DNA from: Tenacibaculum sp. MAR_2010_89
Lineage (GTDB): Bacteria; Bacteroidota; Bacteroidia; Flavobacteriales; Flavobacteriaceae
Length of the DNA: 64,000 nucleotides
Assembly: GCF_900105985.1 (NCBI RefSeq)
Contig: NZ_FNUB01000005.1
Location: forward strand, 1,240,001-1,304,000
Direction of reading: 5' to 3'
A program made the position numbers and the translations under genes. Below the pieces are notes generated by a model. It saw only the letters and a list, made by a program, of their open reading frames with translations, was not told where the DNA came from and made no database searches. Every line of letters begins with the position of its first letter. Positions within the stretch are counted from its first letter, which is position 1. Positions 37,790 to 46,245 of the stretch are shown here, one piece after another.

Positions 37790-38686
37790 TTATAAAGCTT
37801 CATTTCTTGTGTCTTCTCCCCATAATAGTTTACCTCTAAGTGTTTTTATGTAGGATTGATTTTTTGGTAGAATACTTTTAATAGTAAAAGGAGCTTTTTT
37901 TATTCGGATTGTTGTTTTTTGATCTACAGTAGTTATTCTAGAATCTAAAGATATTAAATAGTCTTTTTCTCTTGCGCTAACTTCTAGTTGAATTGAGGTG
38001 TTATCGGGTATTACCATTGGTCGGGCATTTAGGTTGTGAGGAGCAATGGGTGTAATAACTAAACTTTTAGAGTTTGGTAAGATTACTGGTCCGTCGCAAC
38101 TTAAAGAGTAGCCAGTTGATCCTGTTGGTGTTGATATAATTAAACCATCTGCCCAATAGTTTGTTAAATATTCATTATTTAAGTAAGTTTTTATCCCAAT
38201 CATAGAAGTTGTGTTTCTACGCGCGATTGTTATTTCATTTAAAGCAAAATTTAATTCTGAAAACTCTTCTGTTGTAGGATTGGTCTCAATTTGTAAAAGA
38301 GTTCTTTCTTGAATAGAATACTCTTTTTTTAGTAAAAGCTCAATAGATTCTTCTATTTGGTCTTTTTGTATGGTAGCTAAGAAGCCTAATCTACCAGTGT
38401 TTATACCCATCATAGGGATATCTAAATTACGAACATATGTAATTGCTCGTAAAAAAGTTCCGTCACCTCCAATAGTAAACAATAGATCAAAAGAATCTGA
38501 CAAATCATTAAAGTGAGAAAAGGTTGGGTATTTTTTTTCAAGTGATTTGTTTTCAATTAACAAGTCGTAAAATTTTTGTTCAAAAAAAACAACAATATTG
38601 TATTTTTTTAAAACAGCAAGCAAAATTTTTATTTCCTTTTCAGCAGAAATAGTATACGCTTGTCCGTATATGGCTACTTTTTTCAC
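37790..38686 (-). CDS. nadK: NAD kinase
   Basis: The 298-residue protein has the NAD kinase signatures FTIGGDGTFLRAI, GINTGRLGFLA and STPTGSTGYSLSCDGP. It phosphorylates NAD to NADP using ATP or polyphosphate. It lies 31 bp after the CBS-domain gene and heads toward DUF6089-uppS-bamA. Confidence 0.95.
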   Translation of the reverse strand: MKKVAIYGQAYTISAEKEIKILLAVLKKYNIVVFFEQKFYDLLIENKSLEKKYPTFSHFNDLSDSFDLLFTIGGDGTFLRAITYVRNLDIPMMGINTGRLGFLATIQKDQIEESIELLLKKEYSIQERTLLQIETNPTTEEFSELNFALNEITIARRNTTSMIGIKTYLNNEYLTNYWADGLIISTPTGSTGYSLSCDGPVILPNSKSLVITPIAPHNLNARPMVIPDNTSIQLEVSAREKDYLISLDSRITTVDQKTTIRIKKAPFTIKSILPKNQSYIKTLRGKLLWGEDTRNEAL

Positions 38687-38717
38687 TTTTTGATAATGTT
38701 AGTTATAATTATGAAAG

Positions 38718-39377
38718 TTACATGTCTAGATATTTTCTCAAATATCTAGCTCTATCTTTAAGTTCTTCAATGTAAAAATCATCATCATGTTGTGTTACTA
38801 CAGTGTAATCATATCTCCTAAAAGTTTGAATGATTTCATTTATTTCTGTTGATGATACTTTTAATGTTACTTGGATGTTATCTTGCCCTTCATGAGACAT
38901 ATACATACCTAATAATTTTCCATTATTACTTTCAACTATTTGAGAAATTTGACTCATAGAGTGTTCACTTTTCCCTTTTTGAATAATTAAAGTTTCACTT
39001 TCTAAATGTAAAAAAGGGCTGTCAGCAAATGCATCTAAAATATCACCTAGCTCATAATATCCTACATAGTTTAACTCGTTGTTTAAAACAGGAATTAAAT
39101 TACAATCATTGTCAGCAAATAAAGTAACTAAATCAAGTAAGGTAGCTCTTTCATTAGTGTAAAAATGATCTAGTAGGTAGTCATATTCTTTTATACTACC
39201 ATTTTTATTTTCAATAGTTTGAATATCACTTTCAGGTAAACAACCTATAAGTTTTCCGTTTTCAATAACTGGAATATGTGTTATAGGTAAATTTTTAAAT
39301 AAATCTTGAGCACTACTTACCGTGTCTTTTAAGCCAAGTTCTTTAATTTCGTTTAATATAAAATCGTTAATATTCAT
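38718..39377 (-). CDS. CBS-domain pair protein
   Basis: The 219-residue protein carries two CBS motifs in the first 120 residues (LPITHIPVIENGKLIGCL and NDCNLIPVLNNELNYVGYY), followed by an ACT-like C-terminal region. CBS pairs bind adenine nucleotides and usually regulate an attached or partner enzyme. It starts the minus-strand nadK-uppS-bamA run and is divergent from pdxJ, but a specific partner is not evident. Confidence 0.85.
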   Translation of the reverse strand: MNINDFILNEIKELGLKDTVSSAQDLFKNLPITHIPVIENGKLIGCLPESDIQTIENKNGSIKEYDYLLDHFYTNERATLLDLVTLFADNDCNLIPVLNNELNYVGYYELGDILDAFADSPFLHLESETLIIQKGKSEHSMSQISQIVESNNGKLLGMYMSHEGQDNIQVTLKVSSTEINEIIQTFRRYDYTVVTQHDDDFYIEELKDRARYLRKYLDM

Positions 39378-39411
39378 TAGTACGAATATAGGTTAAAATG
39401 ATTTAATCGAT

Positions 39412-39419
39412 TACTTTTG
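39412..39419 (+). promoter_or_regulatory. -7 box (TACTTTTG) upstream of pdxJ
   Basis: TACTTTTG fits TAnnTTTG and lies 40 bases before the pdxJ ATG, in the divergent region shared with the CBS gene. No clear -33 TTG is seen. Confidence 0.4.
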
Positions 39420-39459
39420 CTCATTATAATATATAGCTTAAAATAAAACTTAAACAGTA

Positions 39460-40176
39460 ATGGCAAAGTTAAGTGTAAATATAAATAAAATTGCAACATT
39501 ACGTAACTCAAGAGGAGGTAATGTACCTAATTTACTTAAGGTAGCACAAGATGTTCAAGATTTTGGTGCTGAAGGAATAACTATCCACCCAAGGCCAGAT
39601 GAGCGACATATACGTTATCAGGATGCTTATGATTTAAAGTCTATCGTTACTACTGAGTATAATATTGAAGGAAATCCAATTAAGCAGTTTATGGATTTGG
39701 TGTTAGCAATTAAGCCAACGCAAGTAACTTTAGTTCCGGATGGAGAAAATGTACTTACATCTAATGCAGGGTGGGATACTGTTAAGCACCAATCATATTT
39801 ACAAGAAGTAATTTCAGAATTTAAAAAAGAAGGAATTAGAACTTCTATTTTTATAGATACAGATTCAAAATTAATAGAAGCAGCGGCAAAAACTGGAGCA
39901 GATAGAATAGAGTTGTATACAGAAGATTTTGCTAGTGGATTTGAAAAAGGGAATACTGAAGCTATAAAGCCATATACTAAAGCTGCGGTTTTAGCTCATG
40001 ATTTAGGTTTAGGAATCAACGCAGGACATGATTTAAATTTAGAAAACATTCAGTTTTTTAAACAAAATATTCCAAATTTAGCAGAAGTTTCTATAGGACA
40101 TGCATTAATTTCTGAGAGTATATATTTAGGTATTCAGAATGTTGTAAATATGTATTTACATAAATTGCAAAGTTAA
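39460..40176 (+). CDS. pdxJ: Pyridoxine 5'-phosphate synthase
   Basis: The 238-residue enzyme condenses deoxyxylulose 5-phosphate with 3-amino-2-oxopropyl phosphate to make pyridoxine phosphate. Diagnostic stretches are LSVNINKIATLRNSRGG, GITIHPRPDERHI, TLVPD, RIELYTE and GINAGHDLN. Length is normal. The hydrolase gene follows after 34 bp on the same strand. Confidence 0.95.
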   Translation: MAKLSVNINKIATLRNSRGGNVPNLLKVAQDVQDFGAEGITIHPRPDERHIRYQDAYDLKSIVTTEYNIEGNPIKQFMDLVLAIKPTQVTLVPDGENVLTSNAGWDTVKHQSYLQEVISEFKKEGIRTSIFIDTDSKLIEAAAKTGADRIELYTEDFASGFEKGNTEAIKPYTKAAVLAHDLGLGINAGHDLNLENIQFFKQNIPNLAEVSIGHALISESIYLGIQNVVNMYLHKLQS

Positions 40177-40210
40177 TTTAAATGAAGTTTTTTACCATAA
40201 TTTCATAAGT

Positions 40211-40981
40211 ATGGAAATTTTACATTCACGAATTGTAGGAGAGGGAATACCGTTAATTATTTTGCATGGCTATTTTGGTATGGGAGATAATTGGAAAAGT
40301 CACGCTAATAAACTGGCTAATGACGGTTTTGAAGTTCATCTAATAGATCAACGAAACCATGGACGTAGTTTTCATTCAGATTTTTTTGAATATGAATTAA
40401 TGGTAGAAGATTTACGAATTTATGTAGAGTTCCATAAAATAGAAAAGCTACATTTATTAGGGCATTCCATGGGAGGGAAGACTGCAATGTTGTTTGCTAC
40501 TGAATATGATGAGTTAGTTGATAAATTAATAATAGCTGATATTTCACCAAAAACTTACCCACCACATCATAATGATATTTTAGCAGCATTAAATTCCGTT
40601 GATTTTACTATTCAGAATTCTAGAAAATTGGTTGATGAGAAATTAGCAGAATTAATACCGCAAGCTGGAGTTCGTCAGTTTTTATTAAAAAGTCTTTATT
40701 GGAAAGAGAAAGGAAAATTAGATTATCGTTTTAATTTGAAATCGTTAACGGAGAATAATAATGAAGTAGGAGTAGCATTACCTTCGTTTACTGTTTTTGA
40801 AGGTGAAACATTATTTTTATCAGGAGAGAACTCTGGTTATATTTCTAAAGAAGATGAACCTTTAATAATGGCTCATTTTCCAAAATCTATAATTCAAACA
40901 ATAAAAAATGCTGGGCATTGGTTGCATGCTGAAAATCCAAATGATTTTTATCAAGAAGTAATAGGTTTTTTATTGGATTAA
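40211..40981 (+). CDS. Alpha/beta-fold hydrolase (YbfF-like esterase)
   Basis: The 256-residue protein has the oxyanion segment LHGYFGMGDNWKSHA, the dipeptide-rich DQRNHGRS, the Ser elbow LLGHSMGGKTAM and a C-terminal GHWLHAENP with the catalytic His. It resembles E. coli YbfF-type esterases. The substrate is unknown. It is likely co-transcribed with pdxJ. Confidence 0.85.
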   Translation: MEILHSRIVGEGIPLIILHGYFGMGDNWKSHANKLANDGFEVHLIDQRNHGRSFHSDFFEYELMVEDLRIYVEFHKIEKLHLLGHSMGGKTAMLFATEYDELVDKLIIADISPKTYPPHHNDILAALNSVDFTIQNSRKLVDEKLAELIPQAGVRQFLLKSLYWKEKGKLDYRFNLKSLTENNNEVGVALPSFTVFEGETLFLSGENSGYISKEDEPLIMAHFPKSIIQTIKNAGHWLHAENPNDFYQEVIGFLLD

Positions 40982-41066
40982 TTAAGCGATGAGAAAAGTG
41001 CGTTTTTAGAATTTTGTTAGTTGATGATTTTCACTAAAAAAAAACGAGGCAGGAAAATTAAATAAC

Positions 41067-41110
41067 CCACCCCGTTAGCGCCCCTCCGTATCTGCTTTAA
41101 GAGGGAAATT
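41067..41110. repeat. C/G-rich intergenic repeat remnant
   Basis: The stretch containing CCCACCCCGTTAGCGCCCCT and TTAAGAGGGAAATT is far more GC-rich than its surroundings. It resembles degenerate short intergenic repeats I associate with Flavobacteriaceae genomes; that resemblance is from memory and needs a genome-wide search. Confidence 0.35.
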
Positions 41111-41122
41111 CAAGGGATACCT

Positions 41123-41380
41123 TCAATCTGCGTTATTTTTAATTTGATTAGCTATATTATTTATAGAGTTGTTGATTAATAGCTTTTCCTTCATATGATT
41201 GTTAAAAACTATTGTGATAGCCTTAGCTATTACCAAGTTGTTTCTTTTTCCAGAATATACTTTCTGTATAGTTTCTAATGAAAAATCATAATCATTCTCC
41301 ATAAGGTATTCTTTAACTCTTTCCCTGTATTTGGGAGGTTTAATTTTTTCTAATTCTTTTCGTTGCATTGTTGTTATCAT
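41123..41380 (-). CDS. Small HTH-like protein
   Basis: The 85-residue protein has a helical core: RVKEYLMENDYDFSLETIQ then KVYSGKRNNLVIAKAITIV. This resembles the short Bacteroidota DNA-binding proteins in which a recognition helix is followed by SGKRxNxxI. The ATG at 41368 (MQRKELEK) is an alternative start. It is divergent from another HTH-like gene at 41525, suggesting a regulatory pair. No function is known. Confidence 0.55.
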   Translation of the reverse strand: MITTMQRKELEKIKPPKYRERVKEYLMENDYDFSLETIQKVYSGKRNNLVIAKAITIVFNNHMKEKLLINNSINNIANQIKNNAD

Positions 41381-41524
41381 AAAAACTACAGTTGTTTTTT
41401 AGTAAAATACAGCACTTTTAATTTATATTTGTACGTATTTTGTACTTATGATACTACAAATCTACAAACAAAATTCTAATTAGAAAAACAAAATTAAAAT
41501 AAATTTAGAAAAAAGTTATTTTTA

Positions 41525-41896
41525 ATGAGTGATTTTATTGATCAGACATATAAAAGAGTAGAGCAGATTATTGATTATAATAACCTGAATATTAAGTCTT
41601 TTGAAGATAGGATTGAGGTGTCTAATAATTCGATAGGTACAGCTATAAGAAGAAAAGCCTCATTTAAAAGTAATGTGTTAAACAAAATTCTAAATTCTTT
41701 CCCTGATATAAATCCAACATGGTTGTTAACTGGAAAAGGGAGTATGATTTTAAATGATATAACGAGAGAGCCAGAATCTGATTATAAAAATCAAAAGTTA
41801 CAATATCAAATAAAAGAGCACCTCATTGAGTTACTTTTAGAAGACAATGAGGTGATAAGTGTACTTTCAAATCAAGTGAAAAGTATAATTAATTAA
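41525..41896 (+). CDS. HTH (XRE-like) DNA-binding protein
   Basis: The 123-residue protein has an N-terminal helix-turn-helix of the kind RVEQIIDYNNLNIKSFEDRI with SNNSIGTAIRRK, followed by the phrase FPDINPTWLLTGKGSM. That phrase is typical of Bacteroidota XRE-family repressors of phage or mobile-element origin. The C-terminal 40 residues look helical and may dimerise. No other prophage genes are nearby. Confidence 0.72.
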   Translation: MSDFIDQTYKRVEQIIDYNNLNIKSFEDRIEVSNNSIGTAIRRKASFKSNVLNKILNSFPDINPTWLLTGKGSMILNDITREPESDYKNQKLQYQIKEHLIELLLEDNEVISVLSNQVKSIIN

Positions 41897-41912
41897 AAAG
41901 TTATTTTAGTAG

Positions 41913-42491
41913 TTATTTTAATTTTTCACCTAAGCTATATAGTTTATTAAGCCATTTATCTCGATGTTTTTCTGTTGAATTTTTAATAACGGATAAATAA
42001 GTGATTTTAACAGGTTTTATACCACAAAACTGAAGAGTTCCTTTTTTGAATTGATTAATTGCTGGTCTTTTCATAAATAAATAGTCATACCAACTAGGAG
42101 TATCTGAGGTAATTACAATTCTTGCTGTTTTTCCTTTTAAAAGTTTTTTAGGAAAAGGTTTTCCATTTACAGGTTCAAAAGTTATACCAGGCAAAAAAAA
42201 CCTGTCTATAAAGCCTTTCATAATAGCAGGGTAGCCTGCCCACCATAAAGGAAAAAACCAAACAATATGATCTGCTTTTTTAATTTTATTAATCGCATTT
42301 ATTAAATCAGTTTCCAGTTCTGTTCTTTTCCTGTAGCCAAATTTTAAATTTGAATTAAAATTTAAATCTACTATGTTAATTTGATCAATTATTACATTTG
42401 TTTTTTTTGTCCCTTTTTTATACGAATCACATAAAGCATGATTGAAACTTTGTTTGTCAGGATGTCCATTTATGAGTAAAATCTGTTTCAT
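41913..42491 (-). CDS. Flavodoxin-fold NAD(P)H:quinone oxidoreductase
   Basis: The 192-residue protein begins ILLINGHPDKQSFNHAL, the flavin phosphate loop of the NQO1/MdaB family, and contains the active-site block WFFPLWWAGYPAIMKGFIDR. It reduces quinones by two electrons using FMN or FAD. A Crp-family gene lies 63 bp upstream on the same strand and may control it. Confidence 0.88.
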   Translation of the reverse strand: MKQILLINGHPDKQSFNHALCDSYKKGTKKTNVIIDQINIVDLNFNSNLKFGYRKRTELETDLINAINKIKKADHIVWFFPLWWAGYPAIMKGFIDRFFLPGITFEPVNGKPFPKKLLKGKTARIVITSDTPSWYDYLFMKRPAINQFKKGTLQFCGIKPVKITYLSVIKNSTEKHRDKWLNKLYSLGEKLK

Positions 42492-42554
42492 TTGTTTCTT
42501 TATTGTTTGATAACAAAGAAACGTATGCTTTAAAATTAAAAAAAGGACATTTGT

Positions 42555-43118
42555 CTAATTATGAACAGACCTTCTTATTCTACTTAAATGTCTTTGTGTA
42601 ATTCCTAAATAAGAAGCAAGATGGCTTAATGGGATTGATTGAAGATAGTCTGGATGAGTGTTAAGTAGTTCCTTGTATCGTTTTTCTGCACTTTCTTTTT
42701 GCAAAAGAAAAATTCTTTTTTCTAAATTAATGTACTCCTGTTCAGCAAAAAGCTTAAAAAGGCGTAACCAGTTAGTACTTGATTCTTCAAGTTTAGAAAG
42801 TTGGTTTTTTGATATTGAATATAATTCAATATCTGTTAATGCTTGAATACTTTCTGTTGTTTTTGTTTGTGTGATAAAAGATGAATATGCAGTAATAAAT
42901 GAATTTTCTGATAAAAAACAGTAAGTAACTTCTTCTTCGGTAGAAGAGTAATAAAATGACCTGAAAATACCGGATATTACAAAAGCCACTTCTTTACATA
43001 TAGCACCTTCTTTGATAAAAAAATCACCCTTACTTAATTTTTTGTAGGTAACTAAATTTAAAAATGTTTCAATTTCTTGATTTGTAAGAATATTATATGA
43101 TTCAAGATGTTTTTTCGT
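42555..43118 (-). CDS. Crp/Fnr-family regulator with apparent ACG start
   Basis: The frame encodes a cyclic-nucleotide-binding-like domain (KLSKGDFFIKEGAICKEVAF, then GIFRSFYYSS) and a C-terminal HTH (LSHLASYLGITQRHLSRIRR). It has 187 residues when read from 43118, the normal length for this family. At the expected start the codon is ACG (43116-43118), directly preceded in frame by TAA, and no ATG, GTG or TTG exists before a GTG at 42989. Starting at that GTG would delete the first 43 residues and half of the sensor domain. Either ATG mutated to ACG, ACG is used, or the base is a sequencing error. The quinone reductase gene follows. Confidence 0.7.
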   Translation of the reverse strand, partial: TKKHLESYNILTNQEIETFLNLVTYKKLSKGDFFIKEGAICKEVAFVISGIFRSFYYSSTEEEVTYCFLSENSFITAYSSFITQTKTTESIQALTDIELYSISKNQLSKLEESSTNWLRLFKLFAEQEYINLEKRIFLLQKESAEKRYKELLNTHPDYLQSIPLSHLASYLGITQRHLSRIRRSVHN

Positions 43119-43157
43119 TTACAAAAATGTTACTTTATCTAAACAAATATAGATGAT

Positions 43158-43328
43158 TTAGTATATTATATTGTAAATAAACTGACCTATAACTTCACCA
43201 GAGTTATATAAAAAAGTTATACATATTAAACAAATATAGATTGAAGAATATATTTTTTTTGAGGTTTTAGCTTTTTCTGACTTAAAAATGAAAAATATTG
43301 AAACTAATAGTAAAATAAAATAATACAT
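43158..43328 (-). CDS. Small two-helix membrane protein
   Basis: ATG at 43328 opens a 56-codon frame with two hydrophobic stretches (YYFILLLVSIFFIF and IYICLICITFLY) separated by a Lys-rich turn (KSEKAKTSKK), the layout of a small inner-membrane hairpin. An A-rich stretch precedes the start. No family is recognised. In AT-rich DNA such a frame can arise by chance, so the call is moderate. Confidence 0.4.
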   Translation of the reverse strand: MYYFILLLVSIFFIFKSEKAKTSKKIYSSIYICLICITFLYNSGEVIGQFIYNIIY

Positions 43329-43562
43329 AATTTTCTTTTTTGAATTAATTTAATTTTGAGGATATATTATAATTGGTATTCTTAAAAGAAAGAATATTAC
43401 AAAAACTAATAATATTTTTAGTCATAATAAAAAACTGCCAAAAGAGCAGTAAAAATTATTTGGTATGATTATGGAATATAATTAAACAATAGTAGATGAC
43501 TTTAAGAAGTATAATATTAGTATTCTATAAGTTCTACTGTATTAACATTGATAAAAGAAAAA

Positions 43563-43910
43563 ATGAAAATATTTTTAAAATTACTACTAACAGCCATAGC
43601 GGTAATTGTGTTGGCTGCAATTTTACCAGGAATTACAGTTACTAATTATGTAACAGCATTTATTGTTTCCATAACAATTTCATTATTAAATATGTTTGTA
43701 AAACCTCTTCTTATATTTTTTACGTTACCAGCAACTATAATAACTCTTGGGTTGTTTTTATTTGTTATTAATGCAATAATTATAATTTTGGCAGGTAAAT
43801 TAGTAAGTGGTTTTGTAGTAAGTGGATTTTTTACGGCATTAATATTTAGTGTATTATTGTCAGTTTTTAGATCGTTTTTATTCTCTCTAATGAAAGAAGA
43901 GAATAAATAA
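43563..43910 (+). CDS. Phage-holin-family (superfamily IV) membrane protein
   Basis: Starting at the ATG at 43563 the protein has 115 residues and four hydrophobic segments, with the family motif PGITVTNYVTAFIVSI then LLNMFVKPLLIFFTLPATI. It belongs to the 4-TMS phage holin family IV, which in most bacteria is a chromosomal membrane protein of unknown function rather than part of a phage. Confidence 0.82.
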   Translation: MKIFLKLLLTAIAVIVLAAILPGITVTNYVTAFIVSITISLLNMFVKPLLIFFTLPATIITLGLFLFVINAIIIILAGKLVSGFVVSGFFTALIFSVLLSVFRSFLFSLMKEENK

Positions 43911-43990
43911 AAAAGTAAATTAAAAATTTAATATCAAGATATAAGTCTTGAAAAATAAACAGCAAGTCTTTATTCTTATGGTTAAAAGAC

Positions 43991-44021
43991 TTGGTTCTCA
44001 ATAAGAAAAGTAGTAATTTTG
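43991..44021 (+). promoter_or_regulatory. Bacteroidota-type promoter for tig
   Basis: TTG at 43991-43993 and TAATTTTG at 44014-44021 with a 20-base spacer match the -33/-7 consensus. This places transcription start near 44027 and rules out the in-frame TTG at 43991 as the tig start codon. Confidence 0.68.
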
Positions 44022-44050
44022 CACCCGATTTTAAAGAAACAGATTTTAAG

Positions 44051-45382
44051 ATGAACATAACAAAAGAAAACGTAGATGCATTAAATGCAGTTGTAAAAGT
44101 TGATATTGTTGCAGACGATTATAAAGAAAAAGTAACAAAAATATTAAACGATTACCGTAAGACAGCTAACATTCCAGGATTTAGGAAAGGTAATGTACCA
44201 ATGGGAATGGTAAAGAAGCAATATGGTAAATCTGTAATGATTGATGAAGTAAACAAGCTTTTACAAGAATCGTTAAATAAATTTTTAGTAGAAGAGAAGT
44301 TAGATATTTTAGGTAATCCATTACCAAAAGTAAATGAAAACTTTTCTTGGGATTCTGAACAATTTTCTTTCGAATTTGAGTTAGGGTTAGCGCCAGAATT
44401 TGATGTAGATTTAAAATCTAAAAAAGTAAAGCAATATAATATTGTTGCTACTGATGAATTAATTGAAAAAGAAGTTGAGAATATTCAAAGCCGTTACGGT
44501 AATGTTATAACTCAAGAAGTAGCAGAAGAGCATTCAAATGTTACAGGAACTTTTGTTAACGAAGAAAAAGAAATTAACAAAAAAGCTACTTTTTTAGTTA
44601 ACGATTTAAAAGGAAAGAAAAACGAAAAAAAATTAATAGGAACCAAAGTTGGTGATGTTGTTGAATTAGAAACGAAAAAGCTTTTTGCTGATGACCATAA
44701 GTTAGAGCAAATTTTAGGAGTTTCTCATGATGAAGCACATGACTTAGATGTAAAAGTAACATTTACTGTTGAAGAAATTAATGTTACAGAAAAAGCAGAA
44801 TTAGATCAAGAGTTATTTGAAAAACTTTTTGCTGATGGAAGTGTTAAAACTGTTACTGATTTAAAAGATAAAATTAAAGAAGACGCAGAAAAGCAATTTC
44901 AACAACAAGCAGATCAACAATTATTAAACTCAGTAACTGAAACTTTAGTAGAAAATACTAAGTTTGATTTACCTAAAGAGTTTTTACAAAAATGGTTACA
45001 AACTGCAGGTGAAAAGCAATTAACTGCTGAAGAAGCTGTAGCTGAATATGAAAAGTCTGAAAAAGGATTACGTTATCAATTAATCGAAGGAAAGATTATG
45101 AAAGATAACGATATTAAATTAGATTATGCAGAGTTAACTGATTATGCTAAAGGTTTTATAAGAACTCAAATGGCTCAGTTTGGTAATGCTAATCCTGAAG
45201 AAAAAGAGTTAGATGAAATCGCAGGAAGAATTTTATCTAATCAAGATGAAGCACGTCGTTTACAAGAACAATTAATGTCTCAAAAATTAGTAACTTTCTT
45301 TAAAGGAAATATGAAATTTGATACTAAAGAAGTATCTTATGAAGATTTCATTAAAGAAGTTTACAACGTAGATAAAAAATAA
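44051..45382 (+). CDS. tig: Trigger factor
   Basis: From the ATG at 44051 the protein has 443 residues. The N-terminal ribosome-binding domain ends with the signature PGFRKGNVPMGMVKKQYGK, and the long helical C-terminal domain follows. The middle peptidyl-prolyl isomerase domain is divergent. It assists folding of nascent chains. The downstream clpP and clpX genes complete the familiar tig-clpP-clpX order, but a terminator after tig separates the transcripts. Confidence 0.94.
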   Translation: MNITKENVDALNAVVKVDIVADDYKEKVTKILNDYRKTANIPGFRKGNVPMGMVKKQYGKSVMIDEVNKLLQESLNKFLVEEKLDILGNPLPKVNENFSWDSEQFSFEFELGLAPEFDVDLKSKKVKQYNIVATDELIEKEVENIQSRYGNVITQEVAEEHSNVTGTFVNEEKEINKKATFLVNDLKGKKNEKKLIGTKVGDVVELETKKLFADDHKLEQILGVSHDEAHDLDVKVTFTVEEINVTEKAELDQELFEKLFADGSVKTVTDLKDKIKEDAEKQFQQQADQQLLNSVTETLVENTKFDLPKEFLQKWLQTAGEKQLTAEEAVAEYEKSEKGLRYQLIEGKIMKDNDIKLDYAELTDYAKGFIRTQMAQFGNANPEEKELDEIAGRILSNQDEARRLQEQLMSQKLVTFFKGNMKFDTKEVSYEDFIKEVYNVDKK

Positions 45383-45400
45383 AAAACAATAACATTGTTT

Positions 45401-45429
45401 AAAAACCTGAACATATTGTTCAGGTTTTT
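45401..45429 (+). terminator. Intrinsic terminator after tig
   Basis: AAAAACCTGAACA pairs perfectly with TGTTCAGGTTTTT around TAT, followed by more T. Confidence 0.88.
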
Positions 45430-45506
45430 TTGTTACAAAAGATGGCTATAATATTAATGTAAATGTTCTTATATTTACATCTTTATAACCAGAAAAACAT
45501 TTTACA

Positions 45507-46166
45507 ATGGATTACGGAAAAGAGTTTGAAAAATACGCAACAAAGCATCATGGAATAAATAGTACATACTTAGGTAAAGTAACTAGTAGCTTAACGCCAT
45601 ATATTATGGAAGAGCGCCAGTTAAACATTACGCAAATGGATGTTTTTTCTCGTTTAATGATGGATAGAATTATATTTTTAGGTACTGGTATTAATGATCA
45701 AGTAGCGAATGTAATTCAAGCGCAATTATTATTTTTAGAAAGTGTGGATGCTACTAAAGATATTTCAATATATATTAATTCTCCAGGAGGAGGAGTATAT
45801 GCTGGTTTAGGAATTTACGATACGATGCAGTTTATAAAACCAGATGTAGCTACAATTTGTACAGGTATGGCAGCATCTATGGGAGCTGTATTAATGTGTG
45901 CTGGAGAAAAAGGTAAACGTTCAGCTTTACCTCATTCACGTATCATGATTCACCAACCATTAGGAGGGGCTCAAGGGCAAGCTTCTGATATGGAAATAAC
46001 AGTAAAAGAAATAGGAAAATTAAAAACAGAATTATATAATATTATTTCTCACCACTCTGGGCAACCTTTTGATAAAGTTCATGAAGATTCTGATAGAGAT
46101 TATTGGATGAAAGCTGATGAAGCAAAAGCATATGGAATGGTTGATGAAATTTTAACTAGAAAATAA
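45507..46166 (+). CDS. clpP: ATP-dependent Clp protease proteolytic subunit
   Basis: The 219-residue protein has the catalytic Ser in GMAASMGAVL, the His in SRIMIHQPLGG and the Asp in SDRDYWM. It forms the proteolytic barrel used with ClpX, encoded 79 bp downstream. An inverted repeat ATGTAAAT/ATTTACAT at 45457-45480 lies just upstream and may be a regulatory site. Confidence 0.96.
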   Translation: MDYGKEFEKYATKHHGINSTYLGKVTSSLTPYIMEERQLNITQMDVFSRLMMDRIIFLGTGINDQVANVIQAQLLFLESVDATKDISIYINSPGGGVYAGLGIYDTMQFIKPDVATICTGMAASMGAVLMCAGEKGKRSALPHSRIMIHQPLGGAQGQASDMEITVKEIGKLKTELYNIISHHSGQPFDKVHEDSDRDYWMKADEAKAYGMVDEILTRK

Positions 46167-46245
46167 TTTCTGAAGTTATTATAAATAAAGAAGTATAGTA
46201 ATATTCTTATTTAAATAACGACAACAATACAATAAAGCAAGAATA

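Noticed and set aside
41123..41896. Prophage region.
   Set aside because: Only two small HTH-like genes are present; no integrase, structural or lysis genes. The holin-family gene at 43563 belongs to a chromosomal membrane family.
42555..42989. A short 144-residue Crp-like protein starting at GTG 42989.
   Set aside because: Forty-three further in-frame residues upstream match the missing part of the sensor domain, so the short version is unlikely to be the native protein.
43991..44050. An N-terminal extension of trigger factor from TTG 43991.
   Set aside because: A good -33/-7 promoter lies inside this stretch, and the family N-terminus begins at the ATG at 44051.
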